Below, piece after piece: positions 18,492 through 25,600 of a stretch of DNA of 33,929 nt. The DNA is taken from positions 1 to 33,929 of the forward strand of contig JAFGUS010000058.1 in the NCBI GenBank assembly GCA_016938395.1, given 5' to 3'. Under the pieces are notes generated by a model. The model saw only the letters and a program-made list of their open reading frames with translations. It did no database searches and was not told the origin of the DNA. A program made the position numbers and the translations under genes. The DNA comes from Coriobacteriia bacterium (GTDB taxonomy: Bacteria > Actinomycetota > Coriobacteriia > Anaerosomatales > Anaerosomataceae). Positions within the stretch are counted from its first letter, which is position 1, and every line of letters starts with the position of its first letter.

Positions 18492-18542
18492 ATTGTAGCA
18501 TGCGTGAAGCGATGACCGCTGGTCGATCAGTCCGCTTCACGC
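18492..18542 (-). promoter_or_regulatory. panD: Predicted panD promoter (extended -10) with adjacent inverted repeat
   Basis: On the minus strand TGCTACAAT (18500-18492) matches an extended -10 element (TGnTAnAAT) with no good -35. Directly upstream lies an exact 10-bp inverted repeat, GCGTGAAGCG (18502-18511) and CGCTTCACGC (18533-18542), whose 21-base centre contains a further GACC-GCT-GGTC pairing. Its place over the -35 region suggests an operator. The binding protein is unknown. Confidence 0.45.
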
Positions 18543-18647
18543 GGATTACACGACGAGATCATGTGGGTACAGAGTCCGTACACCACGAGCTCCTCGCTCA
18601 AAAAGGACACGTACGTGACTCGGTCAGTACGCGTTGGCCTGAGTCAT

Positions 18648-18682
18648 CGCTTGGAGCCACTTCCCCCCGGTGGCTCCAAGCG
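18648..18682. terminator. Strong hairpin of uncertain role, downstream of the small membrane gene
   Basis: CGCTTGGAGCCAC (18648-18660) pairs exactly with GTGGCTCCAAGCG (18670-18682): a 13-bp stem and 9-base loop. No T-run follows on either strand. It may back up the terminator at 18697-18739 or insulate the panD promoter from read-through. Confidence 0.5.
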
Positions 18683-18696
18683 TACGTCATCACCGC

Positions 18697-18739
18697 AAAA
18701 AGCAAGATGACCGCTCCCTGCTCGGAGGCGGCCATCTTG
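18697..18739 (-). terminator. Rho-independent terminator of the 53-codon membrane protein gene
   Basis: Read on the minus strand, CAAGATGGCCGC (18739-18728) pairs with GCGGTCATCTTG (18714-18703) over 11 of 12 positions, around a 13-base loop, and is followed by C and five T (18701-18697). It lies 25 bp after the stop of the small gene at 18765-18926, which argues that that gene is a real transcription unit. Confidence 0.7.
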
Positions 18740-18764
18740 TTCAGCGCAGACACTGCGCCCTTCG

Positions 18765-18926
18765 TCATGCATGGTGCGCTGCGTGCGGGTGCACGAGCGG
18801 TTCGCCAGTGATGATGCTGGCATCCTCATCGTGATTGAGCTTCCAGAACGCGACTACCATCGGAACCCCGTACCAGAACGCGACCCACGCGATACCGGCG
18901 ACCACGAGCCTCATTGTCTCAGACAC
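18765..18926 (-). CDS. Small single-pass membrane protein, 53 residues, unknown
   Basis: This short gene has a GTG start at 18926 preceded by GGGGGAGGTGA at good spacing. The translation is MSETMRLVVAGIAWVAFWYG, then VPMVVAFWKLNHDEDASIIT, then GEPLVHPHAAHHA. Residues 6-28 form one aromatic-rich hydrophobic helix with a near-repeat (VAFWYG and VAFWKL, reflected in two CCAGAACGCGAC copies in the DNA at 18842-18853 and 18872-18883). The tail is polar and rich in His, a possible metal-binding end (HPHAAHH). A T-tailed terminator lies 25 bp beyond its stop. No family is recognised. It could be a small subunit of a transporter or respiratory complex encoded elsewhere. Confidence 0.65.
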   Translation of the reverse strand: MSETMRLVVAGIAWVAFWYGVPMVVAFWKLNHDEDASIITGEPLVHPHAAHHA

Positions 18927-19298
18927 GGCGACTCACCTCCCCCCGGGATTCCCCAAGTTGCTTCGAATACTTTGCCCCTCGTATCAACATATACCCCGGA
19001 TGCTCAAAAGTATCCATAGGATATGCATTTTTTATCGAATTCTTTGCAACTCGCAGTTACATGTTGCATATTTGCTTGAAACTACTAGTTACAATCTGCA
19101 TAGGCGGTTTTCTGCGTGTTCGCCGCCATTCACGGTATCGGCTGGGGCCTCGATCGTGCTCTTAGCCGCACCCTCACTCGCGCCCCGGGCATCGCTCGGC
19201 GATAATGAGAGCCCCGGGGGACGAGGTGCCCGCAACGTCACGACCGCACGCCGCCCACCCCCGCTTCCATCCGCAGCCGAATCGCTGAGGAGTCGACG
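18927..19298. promoter_or_regulatory. AT-rich intergenic block between the small membrane gene and purB
   Basis: These 372 bases contain no gene. The part from about 18955 to 19105 is strikingly AT-rich for this genome. It holds a palindrome TATCC-ATA-GGATA (19011-19023), direct repeats of AGTTACA-N3-TGCATA (19055-19102) and a possible -35 TTGAAA (19076-19081) without a fitting -10. The last 190 bases return to high GC and include ATCGC-TCG-GCGAT (19191-19203). The block probably carries promoters for both divergent genes. Confidence 0.5.
19055..19102. repeat. Two direct repeats AGTTACA-N3-TGCATA, 32 bp apart
   Basis: Copy one is at 19055-19070 and copy two at 19087-19102. Both read AGTTACA, three variable bases, then TGCATA. 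The 32-bp offset is close to three helical turns, which would place two bound proteins on the same face of the DNA. No protein can be assigned. Confidence 0.5.
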
Positions 19299-20639
19299 AT
19301 GATCGAGCGCTACACCCGCCCCGAGATGGGCCGCATCTGGGACCTGGAGAACAAGTTCGAGATCTGGAAAGAGATCGAGGTCCTCGCCTGCGAAGCGCAG
19401 GTCGAGCTCGGCGTGATGCCAGCCGACGACGTGGCGGTCATCCGCGAGCGCGCCGCGTTCGAGGTGGAGCGCATCAACGAGCTCGAGGCCACGCTCAACC
19501 ACGACGTGATCGCGTTCCTCACCAACATGGCCGAGCACATTGACGCGGGCCTCGGCGCCGACGAGCCCAAGCCGAGCCGTTGGGTGCACTACGGCATGAC
19601 CTCGAGCGATCTCGGGGACACCGCACTCTGCTACCAGATGACGCAGGCGCAGGACCTCATCATCGAGGACGTCCGCCGTCTCGGGCGCATCTGCGTGCGT
19701 CGCGCCGGGGAGTTCGCTGACACGCTCTGCGTCGGCCGGACCCACGGTATCCACGCCGAGCCGATGTACTTCGGGATGAAGTGGGCCGCGTGGGCGCAGG
19801 CGCTCAAGCGCGCCGAGAAGCGGCTGATCGCGGCACGTGAGTTCTCGTGCGCGTGGGGCGCCATCTCCGGCGCGGTGGGCAGCTACTCCAACATCGATCC
19901 GCACGTCGAGGCGTACGTGTGCGAGAGGCTCGGGCTCGTGCCCGATCCGGCGTCGACGCAGGTGATCGCGCGCGACCGCCACGCGCATGTGCTCGGGGTG
20001 CTGGCCACCGTGGCAGCCACCGCCGAGTGGATCGCCACCGAGATCCGCGCGCTGCAGAAGAGCGACACGATCGAGGCCGAGGAGCCGTTCACGGCAGGCC
20101 AGAAGGGCTCGAGCGCGATGCCGCACAAGCGCAACCCCATCACCGCCGAGCGCGTCTGCGGGCTGGCGCGCGTGGTGAAGGCCAACGCGCAGGTGGGCTT
20201 CGACAACGTGGCGCTGTGGCACGAGCGTGACATCTCGCACTCCTCGGCCGAGCGCGTGGTGCTCGCCGACTCCTACATCGCGACCGACTATCTTCTCGGC
20301 AAGCTCGAGTGGATCCTCGACGGCCTCGTGGTGTACCCCGAGGTCATGCGAGCCAACCTTGAGAAGACGCGCGGGCTCATCTACAGCAGCCGCGTGCTCC
20401 TCGAGCTCGTGGACACCGGGATGAAGCGCGAGGACGCGTACCTGGTGGTGCAGCGCAACGCGATGGCCGTGTGGGACGACATCCAGCACGCGCGCGAAGG
20501 CGCTACCTACCGCGAGCGCCTGGAGACCGACCCCGAGTGCGTGCTTGCGGCCAAGCAGCTCGACGCAATCTTCGACCCGCACGCGTTCCTGGCGCGGGCC
20601 CGTGTGGTGCTCGAGCGGGCGGCGGCGCTGGAGTTCTAG
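19299..20639 (+). CDS. purB: Adenylosuccinate lyase PurB
   Basis: PurB cleaves SAICAR to AICAR and adenylosuccinate to AMP, each releasing fumarate, in purine synthesis. The 446-residue protein begins IERYTRPEMGRIWDLENKF, usual for the bacterial form. It carries VHYGMTSSDLGDTA, the catalytic region GRTHGIHAEP and the superfamily signature GSSAMPHKRNP (about 268-278), with its mobile active-site serine. ATG 19299 follows GAGGAG by 6 bases. It stands alone, without other pur genes nearby; its upstream region is the AT-rich block. Confidence 0.97.
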   Translation: MIERYTRPEMGRIWDLENKFEIWKEIEVLACEAQVELGVMPADDVAVIRERAAFEVERINELEATLNHDVIAFLTNMAEHIDAGLGADEPKPSRWVHYGMTSSDLGDTALCYQMTQAQDLIIEDVRRLGRICVRRAGEFADTLCVGRTHGIHAEPMYFGMKWAAWAQALKRAEKRLIAAREFSCAWGAISGAVGSYSNIDPHVEAYVCERLGLVPDPASTQVIARDRHAHVLGVLATVAATAEWIATEIRALQKSDTIEAEEPFTAGQKGSSAMPHKRNPITAERVCGLARVVKANAQVGFDNVALWHERDISHSSAERVVLADSYIATDYLLGKLEWILDGLVVYPEVMRANLEKTRGLIYSSRVLLELVDTGMKREDAYLVVQRNAMAVWDDIQHAREGATYRERLETDPECVLAAKQLDAIFDPHAFLARARVVLERAAALEF

Positions 20640-20763
20640 CCACACCCGCTCATCGTCGGGAGTGTCGACTGGCGCACAGTCATCTGGCAGATGGCTCTCA
20701 ATACGCGCGCGCGTGGACCGATAGCAGTAGGACGAGCACCCCCACGATCATCCGAGGTTCCAC

Positions 20764-21447
20764 ATGCGCCCCGTTGAGCCCATCCTTCTGGGACTCCGCC
20801 CGCATTTCGAGGCGAATCCCGATCTGACCCGCATTCTGGTCAACGCGACCTCATGGTTCGAGGCGAGCCTCGCGCTCGGTGTGCTTGCCGATGAGCTTCC
20901 GGCACGGGCACTCGTCACCTGCGCGAACGTGCGGGAGATCGTGAAGGAGCTTCCCCGCTGCCCGATGCCGATGCGTCTGGACTTCGAGAGCCTCGCCCGT
21001 GTGTGGAATCTCGAGCGTGAGGAGCACGCATGGGTGCGACGGTTCGAGCACGTGGACGGTGGCTACAGCATCGCGCTCCTCGGCGACGGCAACCACCTCT
21101 ACGATATCGTGGTGCGCACCGAAGGCCGGTCGCTCATGCTGATGCCGCCCGACCGCTCCCAGGATTTCGTGAATGCCGAGGTGATCGATCTGATGGTCGA
21201 GCGCCCCGCGATCCTGGGCAGCGTGGTCGATCTGACCGTTGCCATGGGCCTGCCGTTCTATCCGATGTTCTACATGTCGCTGGAAGACTGGCATCAGGAA
21301 TACGCGACGGCCGTCTTCAGCGAGATCGTCGATGAGTTCGACCGGTATCGGGAGCCTGCGGTCGCGGAGGCGGCGCGTGCCGCCATGCCTCCGGTGAAGT
21401 ACAGGGCGCGGCGTCGCGCGAAGAAGACCTCGCCGAATGCAGCGTAG
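20764..21447 (+). CDS. Conserved-looking protein of unknown function, 227 residues
   Basis: This cytosolic protein has no signal peptide or membrane helix. It starts RPVEPILLGLRPHFEANPDL and contains ILVNATSWFEASLALGVLA, a helical LPRCPMPMRLDFESLARVW segment, and a beta-rich middle (GGYSIALLGDGNHLYDIVVR then SLMLMPPDRSQDFV). A helical end carries YPMFYMSLEDWHQEYATAVF, followed by a basic tail (KYRARRRAKKTS) that could touch nucleic acid. The codon pattern and the GAGG before the ATG support a real gene. No family is recognised. It lies between purB and a convergent dehydrogenase and may be a lone gene. Confidence 0.75.
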   Translation: MRPVEPILLGLRPHFEANPDLTRILVNATSWFEASLALGVLADELPARALVTCANVREIVKELPRCPMPMRLDFESLARVWNLEREEHAWVRRFEHVDGGYSIALLGDGNHLYDIVVRTEGRSLMLMPPDRSQDFVNAEVIDLMVERPAILGSVVDLTVAMGLPFYPMFYMSLEDWHQEYATAVFSEIVDEFDRYREPAVAEAARAAMPPVKYRARRRAKKTSPNAA

Positions 21448-21510
21448 AGTCAGCGGTCCGGCGGTGGTGCAGGGAAGTCTGCGGACAGGAGCTCAGCGCC
21501 TGCTGGTCAC

Positions 21511-22494
21511 TCAGTACCCGCGCGTGAGGTCTACGGCGGTGCCCGGCACGCGTCCCGCCCTCAGATCGTCCAGCGCAGCCGAGAGGGCGCGCACGACGTC
21601 CTCGGCATCGGTGACGGCCGCGATGTGTGGCGTGAGCGTCACACGGGGGTGACTCCAGTACCAGGCATCCGCGGGAGGTGGCTCGAAAGGGAGCACGTCG
21701 AGCACCGCGTGGCGGAGGTGTCCGGTCTCGAGCGCCTGTCGGAGATCATCCATCACGACGGACGCCCCTCGGCCCACGTTGATGAAAAGCGCATTCTGTA
21801 GCCGACTGAATATCGACCTGCCGATGCTGTTCTCGGTCTCGGGCGTCAGCGGGAGCGTGTTCACGAGTACGGCCGTCTCGCGTGGCACGGCTCCCGGTTC
21901 GGCCGCGGCCGCCGTGCGCGAGAAAGCCGGGTGCGCGTGCCCGCTGCGGTTCACTCCGCAGGTCACGAAGCCCGCGCCCTGCAGCGCTTCGGCCACGCCT
22001 GCGCCGATCCCGCCGGTCCCGAGGATCGCTGCAACCGCGCCGTCCATGCGGGGTGTGTCGAGACGACGCCACTCGCGGTTCGCCTGCGCCTCCCGGTACT
22101 CGTCCAGGTGGTGTGCATCGGCAAGTACATGGGCGAGGACGAAGAGGCCCATCTTCCGGGGCATGTCGCCGACCGTCCGGGTGAGCAGGATGGGGCGGGG
22201 GAGGGTGCGGAGTGTCGAAGCGATGGCGTCCACACCCGCGCTCATCGCGTGCACCCACACGATCTGCGCGTGGTCGATGTTGCCGGGGAGCTGGAAGCCG
22301 CTGAAGGCGTCCGCCCATGCGAGGTCGTCTTCTGAGAGCGGACCCTCGGGCACGACGCGCGTCTCGATGTCGGGGCAGACGGCACCGAGGCGGGTGGCCA
22401 CCTGGCTGGCAAGGAAGTCTGCGATCAGCAGGCGGCGGATATCACCGGCGTGCGCTGCCGCCTCCGTCCTGCGATCGATGATGGTGTCTTCCAC
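21511..22494 (-). CDS. D-isomer-specific 2-hydroxyacid dehydrogenase family protein
   Basis: This is a 327-residue NAD(P)-dependent oxidoreductase. The Rossmann motif GTGGIG lies at about 159-164. The catalytic set is present: Arg242 in NVGRGAS, Glu271 in VLDVLPFEPPP and His290 in LTPHIAAVT. The catalytic domain interrupts the nucleotide-binding domain, as in GhrA, SerA and CtBP relatives, to which GhrA-like enzymes (glyoxylate or hydroxypyruvate reductases) are closest in general look. The substrate is not predictable. GTG 22494 is chosen because GGAGG lies 6 bases upstream; the open frame continues 25 codons further to an ATG, but those residues look unlike the family. It is divergent from the large surface protein gene. 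Confidence 0.93.
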   Translation of the reverse strand: MEDTIIDRRTEAAAHAGDIRRLLIADFLASQVATRLGAVCPDIETRVVPEGPLSEDDLAWADAFSGFQLPGNIDHAQIVWVHAMSAGVDAIASTLRTLPRPILLTRTVGDMPRKMGLFVLAHVLADAHHLDEYREAQANREWRRLDTPRMDGAVAAILGTGGIGAGVAEALQGAGFVTCGVNRSGHAHPAFSRTAAAAEPGAVPRETAVLVNTLPLTPETENSIGRSIFSRLQNALFINVGRGASVVMDDLRQALETGHLRHAVLDVLPFEPPPADAWYWSHPRVTLTPHIAAVTDAEDVVRALSAALDDLRAGRVPGTAVDLTRGY

Positions 22495-22630
22495 TGCAAC
22501 CTCCGGTCGGTGCGGCACTCCGCTCCAGTCTACGGACTCGGCATCGGGGACGCCACGTGATGAGAGCATCGTGCTGGCTCGCGCCGCGGACGCGATGGTA
22601 ATCTGAGGTCGTTATCGGTGTCCGCAGGGG

Positions 22631-22642
22631 CCGGTGCACCGG
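22631..22642. promoter_or_regulatory. Perfect 12-bp palindrome ahead of the surface-protein gene
   Basis: CCGGTGCACCGG is a perfect palindrome 26 bp upstream of the ATG at 22669. It could be an operator or a small RNA hairpin near the ribosome site. In GC-rich DNA chance cannot be excluded. Confidence 0.3.
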
Positions 22643-22668
22643 ATCGGGCAACCACGGGGAGCACCGCC

Positions 22669-25600
22669 ATGCGCCGACTACTCGCGCCACTCCTGCTCGC
22701 GCTGACCATCCTGGTCGCCGCTCCCGCAGCGGCATTCGCTGCGGATTATCACGTGGCAGTGGGCGGTGATGACGCGGCAGGCACGGGCACGCTGGCCAGT
22801 CCCTTTGCAAGCGTCCAGAAGGCGATCGATGTCGCTGCCTCCGGTGGCGGCAACGTCTACGTCGGGCCGGGCACGTTCACCGGGAACATCACGCTCAGAA
22901 ACGGCGTCTCGCTGTACGGGTCAGGAGCCGAGGAGACCACGCTCACCGTCGTGAGTGGGAGCGTGATCACCATCAGCAACATCGGAGGTGGCGAGACCGT
23001 CTCCGGGTTCACCATCACCGGCGGATCGGCGGTGTGTGGGGGAGGCGTCTACTGCCTGAACTCCTCGCCGGTCATCGCGGACAACACGATCAGGGACAAC
23101 TCCGTATATGCAGCGGACGGGGAAGCATCCGGCGGCGGCCTCTACAGCCGTGGCGGCGCGCCTGTCATCCGGAACAACCTCATCACCGGCAACACCGCTT
23201 CAGGGGGGTACCCCACGGGAGCCGGCATCGCCCTTGTGAGCTCTGCCGCAACGATCGACGGCAACACCATCGTGGCAAACTCGATCGAGGGCGAAGAAAC
23301 CGACGGCATGGGCGGAAGCGGCACCGGCGGTGGCATCTACTGCATCGGCACATGTTCGATCACCGCGAACATCATCGCGGATAATGTGGTCACCGCCGGA
23401 TACGCGCTTGGTGGCGGCATCTTCGCGGTCGACGGGTCGCCACAGATCGTTGGCAACACCATCACCGGCAACGTGGCCGAGGGTGTGCCGGCCGATGACT
23501 ACGACTATGGTTCTGCGACGGCTGGCGGTATCGGCGTCCTCCGTGCGTCGGCGCTCATCGCACGCAACGTGGTGGCGGACAACGTGGCTCGCGGGAACGG
23601 CGCCACCGCTGGCGGCCTTTACTTCAACGCGCAACTGGGTTCGCTCGCACCCGATATCATCGGCAACATCATCTCCGGCAACGCTGCCGAAGGTGTCCCT
23701 TCGACGATGAGCGGCGGGTCGGGGACGGCCGGCGGCGTCTATCTTGCCGATGGCGCCCCGCGGCTGGTCGGCAATGTGATCAGCAACAACACCGTGAGCG
23801 GTGAGTGGGGCGAGGCCGGCGGGGTGCTGGTGAGCGCGTTCTGGGAGCGCACGACGCCAACGATCACGAACAACGTGATCACGGGCAACGCACTGGCCGT
23901 GGAGGGGGGCGGCAACGGCGCCGGGATGGTGTTCGACTCCTCGGCGGCGTTCGTGCGGAACAACACGATCGCGGACAACACGGTGCAGGGCGCCTACTCC
24001 GGCGCCGGTGGCGTGTTTGCAGACGATTTCTGGGGGCTCGGCAGGCCCGACATCAAGAACTGCATCCTGTGGGGCAACACGGGAGCGGAGCTCTCCGGCG
24101 TGGGCGCCACATACTCGTGCGTGGAGGGCGGCGCATCGGGAACCGGGAACATCAGCGGCGATCCTCGGTTCGCGGACGCGGCCGAGGACGACTACCGTCT
24201 TGTGGACGACTCACCGTGCCTCGATGTGGCCGACCCGGCAGTCGCACCGGCGCTGGACCTACGGGGCGTCGTGCGCCCGCAGGGTGACGGACCGGACATG
24301 GGTGCTTACGAGTACGTTCCTCCGGTGCCGGTCTTGCCGGTGGCCAACGACGATGCGTACGTCGTGAGCGAGGACCACTTGCTCACGGTCCGTGGGCTGG
24401 GTGTGCTCGCCAACGACACGGTCGTCGCCGACGGCGCGCCGCTCACCGCGAGCGTGACCACGGCACCCTCGCACGGGAGCGTGACGCTCGATCCGCGCGG
24501 CGCCTTCAGCTATCTGCCGGACGCCGACTGGACGGGTACCGACTCGTTCGAATACGCGGCGACCGACGGGTTTGGCGCGGCACACACCGCAACAGTCACG
24601 ATAACCGTGACGGCCACCTCCGGAGCACCCGTGATCGATCCGATCGAGGACACGGCGGTCGACGAGCTCACCGAACTCGCCTTCAGTGTGACGGCCACCG
24701 ACGGCGTCGCCCCGATCCAGCCCCTCGTGTTCGGTCTCGACGGTGATGTGCCGGCGGGCGCCTCCATCGACGCCACGACCGGCGCGTTCAGCTGGACCCC
24801 GACCGAGGAGCAGGGCCCCGGCACGTACGAGATCCGGGTCATCGCCCGTGGTAGCGCAACCATCGATGCCGAGACGTTCATGGTCACTGTTGCCGAGGTG
24901 AACGTCGCCCCGGTGTTCGATGCGATTGGCGACATCACCATCGATGAGTGCATCGAGTCCACGTTCACGGTGACGGCGACAGACGCCGACATACCGACGA
25001 ACACCCTCACCTTCTCGCTTGCCGAGGGGGCGCCCGAGGGCATCTCGATCGACGCCGCAACCGGCGTCTTGCGCTGGACTCCCGCCGAGGTGGACGGTCC
25101 GGACACCTACCTGGTCCCCGTCGTAGTGAGTGACGGTGCGCTCGAGGAGACCGCCACGGTCGCGGTGACCGTGGCCGAGGTGAACATCGCCCCGGTGTTC
25201 GACGCGATCGGCCCCAAGAGCGCGGACGAGCTCACACCACTGACGTTCACGGTGACTGCGACAGACGCCGACATACCCGCAAACACCCTCACCTTCTCGC
25301 TTGCCGAGAAGGCGCCCGAGGGCATCTCGGTCGACGCCACGACAGGCGCATTCGCCTGGACACCCGCCGAGGCGCAGGGGCCCGCAGTGCACGAGATCCC
25401 CATCATCGTCTCCGACGGTGCGCTCGAGGACACCGCGACGGTCACCGTCACCGTGGCCGAGGTGAACGTCGCCCCGGTGCTGGACTGGATCGGGAACCAG
25501 GCAGTCACGCTCGGCGAGGCCGTCGAGTTCACCGCTACCGCGACCGACGGCGACCTCCCGGCCAACACGCTCACCTACAGCCTGGAGGCGGCACCGCCCG

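Noticed and set aside
18842..18883. Two CCAGAACGCGAC copies considered as regulatory repeats
   Set aside because: They fall inside the small membrane gene and encode its VAFW repeat, so coding explains them.
19191..19203. Inverted repeat ATCGC-TCG-GCGAT upstream of purB
   Set aside because: It is short and GC-rich; such 5-bp arms are expected by chance at this base composition.
19089..20645. 518-codon minus-strand frame opposite purB
   Set aside because: It is the shadow of purB, with no recognisable motif and no ribosome site.
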